A DNA stretch of 64,000 bases from an uncultured Oscillospiraceae bacterium (GTDB lineage: Bacteria > Bacillota > Clostridia > Oscillospirales > Ruminococcaceae). The translations under genes and the position numbers were made by a program. The stretch covers positions 161,294 to 225,293 of the forward strand of contig CAKSIT010000003.1 of assembly GCA_934462925.1 (NCBI GenBank). Direction: 5' to 3'. This document shows, piece after piece, positions 25,434-33,675 of this stretch. The notes beneath the pieces are model-generated. The model saw nothing but the letters and a program-made list of their open reading frames with translations. It searched no databases and had not been told where the DNA came from. The number at the start of each line of letters is the position of its first letter. The first letter of the stretch is position 1.

Positions 25434-26021
25434 ATGAACTACAACAACGCGAAATTCATCACGTCGTTTGGCAGCTTTAAGCAGCTGCCGCCGTCGGACC
25501 GCACCGAGATTGCGTTCGCGGGGCGCTCAAACGTCGGAAAAAGCTCGCTTATAAACAAGATTTTCAACCGAAAGGCGCTTGCACGCGTGAGCGCCGTTCC
25601 GGGGAAAACGGCGACGATAAACTTTTACGGGCTGGAAAACGTGTATTTTGTGGACCTGCCGGGCTACGGCTACGCAAAGGTCGCAAAGAGCGAAAAGCAG
25701 CGCTGGGGCGAGCTTATCGAGGGCTATCTGAACGACGACCGCGAGCTGGCGCTTGTGTTTCAGCTTGTGGACTTTCGTCACCCGCCTACGGCTGACGACG
25801 TGATGATGATAAACTTCCTTATCGACAGCGGTATCCCGTTCGTGGTGGTTCTCACAAAGGCAGACAAGCTCTCGAAAAGGCAGCGGGAGGAGCGTCGCGC
25901 GGCGCTTATTACCGAGCTTCCCTGCGGCGAGGACATAACGATAGTCGAGTTTTCCGCCCAGACAGGGGAGGGCTGCGAGGAGATACGCGCTATAATTGAG
26001 GAGCTTGCGCAGAGCGAGTGA
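25434..26021 (+). CDS. engB: ribosome biogenesis GTPase EngB/YsxC
   Basis: 195 residues. TRAFAC GTPase needed for 50S subunit assembly. Visible G motifs: G1 GRSNVGKSSL, G3 DLPGYGYAKV, G4 LTKADKL and G5-like FSAQTGEG. The ATG follows AGAAAGGTAACGC, 16 bases behind lon. The lon-engB order is conserved widely in Firmicutes, which supports both calls. Confidence 0.95.
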   Translation: MNYNNAKFITSFGSFKQLPPSDRTEIAFAGRSNVGKSSLINKIFNRKALARVSAVPGKTATINFYGLENVYFVDLPGYGYAKVAKSEKQRWGELIEGYLNDDRELALVFQLVDFRHPPTADDVMMINFLIDSGIPFVVVLTKADKLSKRQREERRAALITELPCGEDITIVEFSAQTGEGCEEIRAIIEELAQSE

Positions 26022-26046
26022 GCGAGTAAATTCAAACAAAAATGCG

Positions 26047-26067
26047 GGGCTGTCGCATTGACAGCCC
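26047..26067. terminator. bidirectional terminator between engB and the GH5 gene
   Basis: GGGCTGTC pairs with GACAGCCC around GCATT, followed on the plus strand by a T-rich stretch. The two flanking genes converge on it. Confidence 0.8.
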
Positions 26068-26084
26068 ATGTTCTTTTGTTGTGC

Positions 26085-27278
26085 TTATGCCGCGTTGTCG
26101 GCAGCGGCGCTAATGCTCAGCCTGCCGAGCGGGTCTACCTTTTCGGGGATAAGCTCGTACATGGCGTTCGTTGCGGTTTCGGTGAGGTCGTAGCGATACC
26201 ACTTAAGCTCCTCGTCCGCGCGGGGTTCCATCCATACCATAACGCCGTTCCAGCCGTTGTCGTAGGCGGAAGTGTACTTTTCTGTAAGCGTGAGCTTGCA
26301 TTCTTTTTCGTCGTCGTTGCTGGTTTCGCCGATAAGGCAGGGCTTGTCGGTGTCGAGTCCGAAGTCCTGCGGCGACTGCGTGAACGGGAAGCCGAAGTAG
26401 GGCTTCTCCCACATATAGTAGTGCGTGCTGTAGAAGTCTATCGTTGCGTTGTCAAGACCCGTGATTTCCTTAAGGTAGCTGTCCGCAATCTTGTCGCCCT
26501 CGTACTTTTCGGAGTTGTACTTGATTATGCCCATGCCGACCGTTACGGGCGTGGAACAGTTATCGTGAATAACCGACGCGCACTTGCCGAAGAAATACGC
26601 GAGGTTGTCCCAGTCTATCTGACCGCACTCGGTGTTTTCGTGTACCCAGTCGGGTTCGTTCATAAGGTCTATCGAGAAAAGGTACTCCTCCTCGCCGAAC
26701 TTCTCGCAGAAGCGCTTGACATATGTTTCCGCGAAGCTGTCCGTACCATCCTTTGAGGTTATCATGGCGCGCCATTTTTCGCCGCTGTTGCCCTCGCTCT
26801 TAAAGTGGTCGAACGAGGTGAGCGTTGCCATAACGTAAACATGGTGGTTTGAAGCAATCTCGAAAAGCTTTGCGAGGTCGTCCCAATGCTCCTCCTTTAT
26901 GCCGAGCAGCGTGCCGTCGCGCTTTAGCTGAACGGTGCTTTCGCCGTTGCAGTTTATCCAGATACGCGTAGCGTTTATTCCGTCGGAAGCGAGCTGCGCG
27001 AACGTTTCGTCCCACCACTCGTAGTTGAATTTGCCCGTAAAGTCGTTCCAGTAGTGCCACGGCGTGTTTACGCCGTTTATCCAAAGCTCCTTGCCGTCAA
27101 CCATAAATTTGCTGCCCTCAATGCTGACTTTAGCGTTAGCCTGCTCGGTCTGAACAACGTCGGGCGTGCTGCTTTCCGCAGGGGCGGAGCTGCTGTCGCA
27201 GCCCTTGTCGCAGCCCGTGCCAATTGTAAGCGAGGCCGCCAGCAGAATGGAAACCATGCTCTTTATAATTCCGTTCAT
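26085..27278 (-). CDS. GH5-like endo-glycanase lipoprotein (mannanase-like)
   Basis: 397 residues. A signal peptide with lipobox TIGTGC anchors it outside the cell; a Ser/Pro/Thr linker of about 30 residues follows. The catalytic (beta/alpha)8 domain opens with FMVDGKELWINGVNTPWHYW, has the WIN-CNGE region, the acid/base in DLMNEPDW (Glu208) and the nucleophile in LIGETSND (Glu318). The long loops and Trp-rich end resemble mannan-active GH5/GH113-like enzymes, but substrate is inference. Transcribed alone toward engB, with its own start region at 27278. Confidence 0.82.
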   Translation of the reverse strand: MNGIIKSMVSILLAASLTIGTGCDKGCDSSSAPAESSTPDVVQTEQANAKVSIEGSKFMVDGKELWINGVNTPWHYWNDFTGKFNYEWWDETFAQLASDGINATRIWINCNGESTVQLKRDGTLLGIKEEHWDDLAKLFEIASNHHVYVMATLTSFDHFKSEGNSGEKWRAMITSKDGTDSFAETYVKRFCEKFGEEEYLFSIDLMNEPDWVHENTECGQIDWDNLAYFFGKCASVIHDNCSTPVTVGMGIIKYNSEKYEGDKIADSYLKEITGLDNATIDFYSTHYYMWEKPYFGFPFTQSPQDFGLDTDKPCLIGETSNDDEKECKLTLTEKYTSAYDNGWNGVMVWMEPRADEELKWYRYDLTETATNAMYELIPEKVDPLGRLSISAAADNAA

Positions 27279-27339
27279 ATGCCTGTTCCTTTCAATGTCC
27301 TGTCAGAAAAATAAGCGGGTTAAGCCCGCTAAAGAAGAA

Positions 27340-27363
27340 GGACGCTGCGTCGCCGCAGCGTCC
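27340..27363 (-). terminator. terminator behind the first XRE regulator
   Basis: GGACGCTGCG pairs perfectly with CGCAGCGTCC around TCGC; on the minus strand it is followed by TTCTTCTTT. A smaller AGCGGG/CCCGCT hairpin lies at 27313-27330. Confidence 0.75.
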
Positions 27364-27377
27364 CATGTAACAACAAC

Positions 27378-27623
27378 TTAATCTCTTGTCAGAAGCTCCT
27401 CGATAGTGGTATCGAATACCTTTGCAAGCGAAATAAGCTCAATGTCGGTAACAAAACGCTGACCGCTCTCAATACGCTGAACAGCGTTCTTGTCAATGTC
27501 AAGATTGATAAGCTGAAGATTGTCTGCAAGCTGTCTCTGAGAGATGTGCAGATTCTTGCGAAGCTTAGCGATTTTGATACCGCAAATATTGTTTCTTCCG
27601 TCAGGTGTCCTGTTGTTAAACAT
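27378..27623 (-). CDS. XRE-family helix-turn-helix regulator
   Basis: 81 residues. A Cro/cI-type HTH spans about residues 15-75: IAKLRKNLHISQRQLADNL, then NAVQRIESGQRFVTDIEL and AKVFDTTIEELL. No second domain. Start at the ATG at 27623 with AAAGGAG 12 bases upstream; a TTG at 27632 is in frame but only three bases from the same site. Single gene between two terminators. Targets unknown. Confidence 0.85.
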   Translation of the reverse strand: MFNNRTPDGRNNICGIKIAKLRKNLHISQRQLADNLQLINLDIDKNAVQRIESGQRFVTDIELISLAKVFDTTIEELLTRD

Positions 27624-27996
27624 ATCGTCCAACTACTCCTTTACACTTTTAAAATTGTAAGACATGATGTCTGTTTCAACCGATTCTGTGAATCTAGTTG
27701 TAATACTATTATATATGATACATCTTAAGAATGTGACATCTATAAAATGCAAAGCGTCGAAATTAACAAAAAAATTTTGCAAAATGTGAATATTCTGTTT
27801 AGTTGGTATATTTAAGTTTATTTTAGGGAGAGATATGCCACAAACTGAATGCTTTTGTGCATATCGTGCGTGACAAAGTGCAACAAACTTTTCCGCGCAG
27901 GCGGTTTATAAAGTCCGCAGCGCGGGAGAAGTGCGCGGCATTCTGCACGGGGCGGGTTAATGCCCGCCTACCGCCGCGATACCCCAGCCGCTTAGT
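27624..27996. other. AT-rich intergenic stretch
   Basis: 373 bases without a supportable gene. The left part is AT-rich and holds a TATAAT on the minus strand at 27713-27708 that probably serves the XRE gene, though the -35 box is poor. Near 27950 a GGCGGG/CCCGCC hairpin lies close to the end of the next minus-strand gene and may end its transcript. Confidence 0.4.
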
Positions 27997-28941
27997 TCAG
28001 AACAAATCCAGCATACTGTCGAGGTAGATTTTCTCCCTTACGTGCAGCCTGTATTCAGGCTTTGTCATGTAGTAGAGCAGAAATTCGAGGATAAGCGCGC
28101 TTCCAAGTCCTCGTCCCTCAAGCTTGAAGTTCGTAAATCCCATAGGCAGGTAAACGCGCCTGATATCGTCCGTGCCTATAAACGCAGGACTTGCCATAGC
28201 CTTAGAAAACCTGTATCCCTCGCTGCCGTCGGGAGCGGTGCAGCGGTGGTCGGGGCAGCTTTCGCCGAGGTTTTTGCGGCTCACGTTTTCGTAGCAGCGC
28301 TTTCTGTCGGTGCAGCCCGTATAACAGCATTCGTTGCACAGAAACTCCACCTTTGCTTTTTGCGCGGCTGTAAGCGCGTCTAGCCTGTCGAACATTTTGT
28401 TAAGGCGAAAATCGGGTACGACATAAAGGAACTCCCCGCGGTTCACTTCGTTCAGAAAATCGTCAAAATCCGTGAGAACCTTTGTGGTTGAGGACGCGAG
28501 GTAAAGGCTCGGGTAGCGCTCCCTGAGATAGCGCGTGAGCAGCTCGGAATGCACGATAACGCCGTTTTTGCCCTCGCCGTCCTGCGCGAGCATGGCACAG
28601 AGCGCGTTGCATTTTCTGTCGGAGAGGTGCTCGGGCTTAAGCAGGGAATTGCTGAACGTAAGCCGCGCCGAAACGCCGTACTCGCGCATAAGCGCCATGA
28701 CCTCGCGCGGCGAATCCTCGCCGAAGCCCACGCGGCCGCCGCCCCATATGCAGTCGGCGGGCGCGCCGTATATCGAGCCTATGTCGCACCAATCGTAGAA
28801 GTACTCCCTGTGTTCGCGGAAAAGCGGGAGGAACTCGCGGTACAGCCCGCTGAACTCGAACAGCCCCGGAAGATGATAGCGCGCCGTTCGCTCGGGCGCT
28901 TTGCTTGCGGGGGCGTTGTCAATAAAAACAGTATTTTTCAC
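27997..28941 (-). CDS. Cys-rich protein resembling U32/UbiU-type Fe-S proteins
   Basis: 314 residues, not recognised with certainty. The central part (NGVIVHSELLTRYLR ... LASSTTK ... VVPDFRLN) and the following KVEFLCNECCYTGC-x6-C and CPDHRC cluster resemble U32 peptidase-like barrel proteins, in which four Cys bind an iron-sulfur cluster. No signal peptide. The start is a GTG at 28941 that overlaps the stop of the upstream XRE gene (GTGA), so the two are co-translated. Alternative: an unrelated metal-binding protein. The operator array in front of the XRE gene probably governs it too. Confidence 0.55.
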   Translation of the reverse strand: MKNTVFIDNAPASKAPERTARYHLPGLFEFSGLYREFLPLFREHREYFYDWCDIGSIYGAPADCIWGGGRVGFGEDSPREVMALMREYGVSARLTFSNSLLKPEHLSDRKCNALCAMLAQDGEGKNGVIVHSELLTRYLRERYPSLYLASSTTKVLTDFDDFLNEVNRGEFLYVVPDFRLNKMFDRLDALTAAQKAKVEFLCNECCYTGCTDRKRCYENVSRKNLGESCPDHRCTAPDGSEGYRFSKAMASPAFIGTDDIRRVYLPMGFTNFKLEGRGLGSALILEFLLYYMTKPEYRLHVREKIYLDSMLDLF

Positions 28942-29174
28942 CAGTATTTCCTTTTGTCGTTGGTAAGCCCCAGCACATAATCTGCGCTCACGTCATAAAT
29001 CCTCGCGATTTTTGCAATAAAATCCGCAGGAACGGGGGTCTCGGCCTTTTCGTAACGCCTGTACTGCGTTAAATGCAGACACAGTATCTGCGCTATTTCT
29101 GCCTGAGTTTTGTCGCAGTCGTCTCTTAAATCCTTTATCCGCGGATACGCGGCGTTGATTTTATTATTTTTCAC
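28938..29174 (-). CDS. XRE-family HTH repressor of the divergent operator module
   Basis: 78 residues, an HTH domain over almost the full length: RIKDLRDDCDKTQAEIAQIL, then QYRRYEKAETPVPADF and ARIYDVSADYVLGL. Start is the GTG at 29174 with AAAAGGGG six bases upstream. It is divergent from the small membrane protein at 29330, and the shared region holds three copies of one palindrome, so it is the obvious candidate for the DNA-binding partner of those sites and for self-control. Overlaps the next gene by four bases. Confidence 0.85.
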   Translation of the reverse strand: MKNNKINAAYPRIKDLRDDCDKTQAEIAQILCLHLTQYRRYEKAETPVPADFIAKIARIYDVSADYVLGLTNDKRKYW

Positions 29175-29220
29175 AATATACCCCTTTTCGTTTTGTTTAT
29201 TTGTACAATTCTATCAAGAA

Positions 29221-29290
29221 AACACATAGATGTGTTGACATTAACACATCTATGTGTTATAATAACATTATCGAAGCACATATATGTGTT
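29221..29290. promoter_or_regulatory. promoter with three copies of a 16-bp operator palindrome
   Basis: AACACATAGATGTGTT (29221-29236), AACACATCTATGTGTT (29243-29258) and AGCACATATATGTGTT (29275-29290). A perfect plus-strand promoter, TTGACA (29235-29240), 17 bases, TATAAT (29258-29263), is laid over them: the middle palindrome fills the spacer, the left one touches the -35 box. Binding by the adjacent XRE protein would block the promoter. Confidence 0.9.
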
Positions 29291-29329
29291 TTGTAGAAAT
29301 ATGTATTTAACAAAATGGGAGATTCATTT

Positions 29330-29569
29330 ATGATTGAAGTAAACTATATGATAGGTCACGAAGACCCGAGCGATATAATCTGCGGCTTTGTATCTGAGCC
29401 TTACTACGCGGGCGGAAACAGCGTAGAATACATGGACGGCACTCACGAGGAAATAGACGGCTCGCAAATCAAGCCGATAAAGAGCGGAGCGGGCTTCAAC
29501 CCTGCAATTATAGGTATAACGCTTTTTGTTATAGCTATGATTCTGGTAAGTATCTATTTTATGCTGTAA
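29330..29569 (+). CDS. small single-span membrane protein under XRE control
   Basis: 79 residues from the ATG at 29330, eight bases after GGGAG; an ATG at 29315 contains that ribosome-binding site and is rejected. The N-terminal 55 residues are acidic and soluble; residues about 58-79 form one transmembrane helix rich in Ile/Leu/Val, ending at the C-terminus. No family recognised. A tail-anchored topology is suggested. Its promoter is the one overlaid by the operator palindromes. Confidence 0.7.
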   Translation: MIEVNYMIGHEDPSDIICGFVSEPYYAGGNSVEYMDGTHEEIDGSQIKPIKSGAGFNPAIIGITLFVIAMILVSIYFML

Positions 29570-29627
29570 TAGCTTTCACAATAAGCCCATTTACGTTATT
29601 GCAGGAGCGCTCAGACGATAGAAAGAA

Positions 29628-29655
29628 CCCCCGCCAACAAAACCGTTGGCGGGGG
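29628..29655. terminator. strong bidirectional terminator between the small membrane gene and ptsI
   Basis: CCCCCGCCAAC pairs perfectly with GTTGGCGGGGG around AAAACC. Confidence 0.85.
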
Positions 29656-29669
29656 AAACTTGCTTATAA

Positions 29670-31304
29670 TTATTTGGACAGGTCGCATTTTCTTACCGCG
29701 TCGCGAACCCTAAGCACAAACGTCGGCGAAACGGAAAGCTCGTCTATTCCCATTCGCAGGAAGCGTTCCGTAAGGCTTGTGTCAGCCGCAAGCTCGCCGC
29801 AAATGCCAATCCATGCGCCGTTGGCGTGGGCGTTTTTGGCGGAAAACTCTATAAGGCGCAGTATTGCCTCGTGGTGAGTGTCCACGAACTGCTCGAGGGC
29901 GGCGTTCTGGCGGTCGCAGGCGAGGGTGTACTGCGTAAGGTCGTTTGTACCCACGCTGAAAAAATCCACCATAGGCGCAAGCTTGTCGCTTATTATTGCC
30001 GCCGCAGGGGTCTCTATCATTATGCCAAGCTCTACCTTGTCGGACAGCTCAACGCCCTGCGCGGAAAGCTCGCTTCTTACCTCCCCGCATATCGCAAGTA
30101 TCCTTTCAACCTCCGAAACGCTCGTTATCATCGGGAACATTATGCCGAGATTGCCGTAAGCCGAGGCGCGGTAAAGCGCGCGCAGCTGCGTTTTGAATAT
30201 TTCGGGGCGCGTAAGGCATATGCGTATCGCGCGGCAGCCGAGCGCGGGGTTGTCTTCCTTTGCAAGGTTAAAGTAGTCAACCTGTTTGTCTGCGCCTATA
30301 TCGAGCGTGCGAATAATAACCTTTTTGCCCGCCATGCTTTCAAGCACCTTTTTGTACGCCGCGAACTGCTGCTCCTCCGTAGGGTAGTCGCTGCTTTCGA
30401 GATAGAGGAACTCGCTGCGGAAAAGCCCTATGCCGCCCGCGTCGTTTGCAAGCACCGCGCCTATGTTGTCAACGCCCCCGATGTTGGCGTATACGTTAAT
30501 TTTCGTACCGTCAAGGGTGACGTTCTCCTTGCCCTTAAGCTCTTGCAGCAGGCGCTTTTTCTCCTCGTCCTCGGCGCGTTTTTTTTCAAGGCGCGCCGTG
30601 GTTTCCTCGTCGGGCGCTATGAATATTTCCCCCGTGTAGCCGTCAACGGCTGCAAAGTCGCCGTTTTTTACAGCTTCCAGAAGCTCCTTGCCCGCGCCGA
30701 TTATCGCGGGTATGTTCATGTTCCTTGCAAGTATCGCGGTGTGCGAGTTGGACGAGCCGTAAGCCGTGACAAACGCAAGCACCTTGTCCTTGTCCAGCAG
30801 CACCGTTTCGCTCGGGGCGAGGTCGTCTGCGCAGATAATTACCTTTTCATCAGAAGCGGCGCTTTCGCCGCTCTCCTCTGAAAGGCAGCTTATAATGCGG
30901 TTTGAAATGTCCTTGACGTCTGCGGAGCGCGCACGCATATAGGAGTCCTCCATTGCGGCGAACATTTCCGCAAAGTTGTCCGCGGTAACCGCAACGGCGT
31001 ATTCCGCGTTTACCGACTGCGTTTCTATTATGCTGAGTATCGAGTCGTTGTAGTCTTCGTCCTCAATCATCATCATGTGTATTTCAAAAATCTGCGCGTT
31101 GGCTTCGCCGACTTCTTTAAGCGCTTTGGCGTATATCTCCTGCAGCTGCTCGGCGGCCTTTTCCTTTGCGGCCTCGAGCCTTGCCTTTTCAGCCTCAACG
31201 TCGTCTATGTGCGTTCTTTTTACGGAAGCCTCCTTCCGTGTAAAAACGCTGATATGTCCGAGCGCTATAGCGCCGTAAACCCCTTTGCCCTTAAGCGTTG
31301 TCAT
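29670..31304 (-). CDS. ptsI: PTS enzyme I (phosphoenolpyruvate-protein phosphotransferase)
   Basis: 544 residues. It moves phosphate from PEP to HPr. N-terminal swivelling domain with HTAILARNMNIPAI (active-site His near residue 185 in GSSNSHTAI), then the PEP-binding barrel: IGLFRSEFLYL, GCRAIRICL, FPMITSVSEV, GIMIETPAA, FSVGTNDLTQYTLACDR and GICGELA with the active Cys. The start is the ATG at 31304, after GGGAGGTGCTTATC; an in-frame codon at 31313 is weaker. Downstream gene of the fruR-fruK-fruA-ptsH-ptsI cluster; a hairpin and an element remnant separate it from ptsH, so its expression may be attenuated. Confidence 0.95.
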   Translation of the reverse strand: MTTLKGKGVYGAIALGHISVFTRKEASVKRTHIDDVEAEKARLEAAKEKAAEQLQEIYAKALKEVGEANAQIFEIHMMMIEDEDYNDSILSIIETQSVNAEYAVAVTADNFAEMFAAMEDSYMRARSADVKDISNRIISCLSEESGESAASDEKVIICADDLAPSETVLLDKDKVLAFVTAYGSSNSHTAILARNMNIPAIIGAGKELLEAVKNGDFAAVDGYTGEIFIAPDEETTARLEKKRAEDEEKKRLLQELKGKENVTLDGTKINVYANIGGVDNIGAVLANDAGGIGLFRSEFLYLESSDYPTEEQQFAAYKKVLESMAGKKVIIRTLDIGADKQVDYFNLAKEDNPALGCRAIRICLTRPEIFKTQLRALYRASAYGNLGIMFPMITSVSEVERILAICGEVRSELSAQGVELSDKVELGIMIETPAAAIISDKLAPMVDFFSVGTNDLTQYTLACDRQNAALEQFVDTHHEAILRLIEFSAKNAHANGAWIGICGELAADTSLTERFLRMGIDELSVSPTFVLRVRDAVRKCDLSK

Positions 31305-31327
31305 GATAAGCACCTCCCGTATGAATC

Positions 31328-31352
31328 GGGGCAGCGGTACTGCCGCCGCCCC
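31328..31352 (-). terminator. GC hairpin between ptsH and ptsI
   Basis: GGGGC..GCGG pairs with CCGC..GCCCC around TACTG. It lies 24 bases upstream of the ptsI start and directly beside the element remnant. On the minus strand no long T-run follows, so it may attenuate or stabilise rather than terminate fully. Confidence 0.5.
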
Positions 31353-31354
31353 GT

Positions 31355-31417
31355 AAGACTGTAGAAAAAATCTTTTTTGCCTCGGGAAACCCCATATGGG
31401 GGTTTTTCGACGGTCCT
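31355..31417 (-). mobile_element. deletion derivative of the terminal-inverted-repeat element (copy E)
   Basis: 63 bases holding only the two ends of the element: AAGACTGTAGAAAAA on the left, and a right end that reads GGACCGTCGAAAAA when inverted, with the TTTTTTGCCTCGGG and CCCCATATGGGG blocks of the full copies. The middle 130 bases are missing. It reaches the last bases before the ptsH stop. Confidence 0.65.
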
Positions 31418-31418
31418 T

Positions 31419-31685
31419 TTATTCGCCGAAACCGTCCTCAAAAAGCTTTACGAACTCGTCAAGCACAGCCTGCTCGTTTCCGCCTGTTACTACAAGCTCG
31501 ACTTCCGTACCCTTTTTGATACCCGCCGCCATTATCTGCATAACGGCCTTTGCCTTGATATCCTTGCCGTTCGCTTTCATAATAACCTCGCTGTCGGGGT
31601 GTTCCTTGGCAAGCTTTGCGATGATTCCTGCGGGGCGCATATGCATACCCTCTGCGTTTACTACCGTTACAACCTTAGATACCAT
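31419..31685 (-). CDS. ptsH: phosphocarrier protein HPr
   Basis: 88 residues. The active His15 is in EGMHMRPAG. The usual regulatory serine, Ser46 in Gram-positive HPr, lies in a K-S-I-M context; here the aligned sequence is AKAVMQIM with Ala47 at that place, so HPr kinase could not act on it. The rest of the fold is normal in length and pattern. RBS AAAGGAG precedes the ATG. It follows fruA by 52 bases and would be transcribed from the fru operon, serving FruA directly. Confidence 0.93.
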   Translation of the reverse strand: MVSKVVTVVNAEGMHMRPAGIIAKLAKEHPDSEVIMKANGKDIKAKAVMQIMAAGIKKGTEVELVVTGGNEQAVLDEFVKLFEDGFGE

Positions 31686-31737
31686 GATTCATTTCTCCTT
31701 TGCTGAATAAAAACTTACGTCAAAAATACGGGAAGCC

Positions 31738-33651
31738 TTATTTTGTGACCTTTTTCTTGAACAGTCCGAGCAGCAGCATTCCCACTACCGAACCTATAAC
31801 AAGCGCCAGAACGTACATTACGGGATTGCCCACAACGGGGAATACAAATATACCGCCGTGCGGCGCGCGAAGCGTGCAGTCGAACGCCATTGAAAGCCCG
31901 CCTGCGGTCGCCGCGCCTATCATGCACGCGGGAATCACCCTTGCGGGGTCTGCGGCGGCGTAGGGGATAGCGCCCTCGGTGATGAAGCTCAGACCCATGA
32001 TGTAGTTTACTGGGCCGTTTTTGCGCTCCTCGTCGGTGAACTTGTTCTTAAAGAACGTTGTCGCGAGCGCTATTGCAAGCGGGGGAACCATACCGCCTAC
32101 CATGACCGCAGCCATGATATCGAAGTTTTCGGAGGCAATTGCAGCCGAGCCGAAAACGTACGCCGCCTTGTTGAACGGGCCGCCCATGTCTATCGACATC
32201 ATAGCGCCAAGCACGCAGCCCAGAAGTATCTTGCTGGAGTCGCCCATGTTTGTAAGGAAGCTTGACAGCCCCTCGTTCAGCAGACCCATTATCGGGTTTA
32301 CCGCGCACATCATTATCGCTACCATTGCAAGGCCGCCCAGCGGGTAGATAAGCACGGGCTTTATGCCGTTAAGCGCCTTGGGAAGCTTGTCGCAGAGCTT
32401 CTCAAGCATAAGCATAAGGAAGCCGCCGATAAAGCCCGCAAGCAGCGCGCCGAGGAAGCCCGAGGGAACGTTTCCTGCGGGAGCGGCAAAGGTAGCGCCC
32501 GAAACCGCCATTGCGCCGCCCGCCATACCTACGAGAAGTCCGGGTCTGTCCGCGATACTCTTGCCGATAAAGCCCGCGAGTATCGGAATCATAAAGTTAA
32601 ATGCATAGCCGCCTATAGTCTTGAACCATGCGGCAGCCGCAAGGTGCGTACCAAAGTCTGCGTCCTGCGGCGCGCCGCCGAGCGAGTCGATAAGGAACGC
32701 CAGCGCTATGAAGATACCGCCCGCTACCGTGAACGGGAGCATATTCGATACGCCGTTCATAAGGTGCTTGTAAAGCCGTCTGCCAAAGCTCTCCTTGCCG
32801 CCCGACGTGGAAGCGCCCTCAGCCTTGCCGCCCTCGTGGTGATAAACGGGCGCGTCGCCCGCCGCAATGCGGTTTATAAGCTCCTCGGGTATCTTTATGC
32901 CGTCGGACACCTTTGTGCTTATTACCTTTTTGCCGTCAAAGCGCGCCATTTCTACGCTCTTGTCTGCGGCTACTATAATGCCGTCGCAGTTTGCAATGTC
33001 CTCGGCGGTAAGGATATTCTTTGCGCCGCCCGAGCCGTTCGTTTCAACCTTTATTGAGATACCGAGCTTGCCGCCTGCCTTTTCCAGAGCCTCCGCCGCC
33101 ATATATGTATGGGCGATGCCTGTAGGGCAGGCTGTTACTGCAAGAACCCTGTAGCCGCTCTCGGCTGTCTGCTGCGCCTTGGGTTCGTCGGGGAACTTTT
33201 CGGTTTCCATAGCGTCTATTATGCCGAGAAATTCTTCCTTGTCCTTTGCGGAAAGAAGCCTTGCGCGGAAGTCCTCGTCCATAAGGATAGTCATGAGTCT
33301 TGAAAGCACCTCAAGGTGAACGTCGCCGTCGTTGGGAGCGGCAATCATAAACAGCAGGTTGGACGGCTCGTCGTCAAGCGCCTCGTAGTCAACGCCCGCG
33401 GGAACTGTCATTGCCGCGAGAGAGGGCGCTTTAACCGCCTCGCTTTTTGCGTGGGGTATCGCAATGCCCTCGCCTACAGCGGTAGAACCCTTTTCCTCAC
33501 GCGCGAGAATGCCCTTTTTGTACTCGTCCCTGTCGGCGATTTTTCCGCCCTTTACCTGAAGCTCGATAAGCATATCTATGGCTTCGCTCTTTGACTCAGG
33601 CGAGCCGCCAAGAAGTATGCTGTCCTTGCTTAAAAGGTCTGTTATCCGCAT
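31738..33651 (-). CDS. fruA: fructose PTS enzyme II, domains A-B-C
   Basis: 637 residues. It imports fructose as fructose-1-phosphate. Domain IIA (1-150) has EGIAIPHAKS with the phospho-His; IIB (about 165-265) has the phospho-Cys in TACPTGIAHTYMAAE; IIC (about 285-630) has about nine membrane segments, with the PVLIYPLGGL and GPFNKAAY motifs. Order A-B-C in a single chain is typical of clostridial FruA. Starts at the ATG at 33651, 24 bases behind fruK. Confidence 0.95.
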   Translation of the reverse strand: MRITDLLSKDSILLGGSPESKSEAIDMLIELQVKGGKIADRDEYKKGILAREEKGSTAVGEGIAIPHAKSEAVKAPSLAAMTVPAGVDYEALDDEPSNLLFMIAAPNDGDVHLEVLSRLMTILMDEDFRARLLSAKDKEEFLGIIDAMETEKFPDEPKAQQTAESGYRVLAVTACPTGIAHTYMAAEALEKAGGKLGISIKVETNGSGGAKNILTAEDIANCDGIIVAADKSVEMARFDGKKVISTKVSDGIKIPEELINRIAAGDAPVYHHEGGKAEGASTSGGKESFGRRLYKHLMNGVSNMLPFTVAGGIFIALAFLIDSLGGAPQDADFGTHLAAAAWFKTIGGYAFNFMIPILAGFIGKSIADRPGLLVGMAGGAMAVSGATFAAPAGNVPSGFLGALLAGFIGGFLMLMLEKLCDKLPKALNGIKPVLIYPLGGLAMVAIMMCAVNPIMGLLNEGLSSFLTNMGDSSKILLGCVLGAMMSIDMGGPFNKAAYVFGSAAIASENFDIMAAVMVGGMVPPLAIALATTFFKNKFTDEERKNGPVNYIMGLSFITEGAIPYAAADPARVIPACMIGAATAGGLSMAFDCTLRAPHGGIFVFPVVGNPVMYVLALVIGSVVGMLLLGLFKKKVTK

Positions 33652-33675
33652 AATGATTCCTCCTTAGCTTATGAT

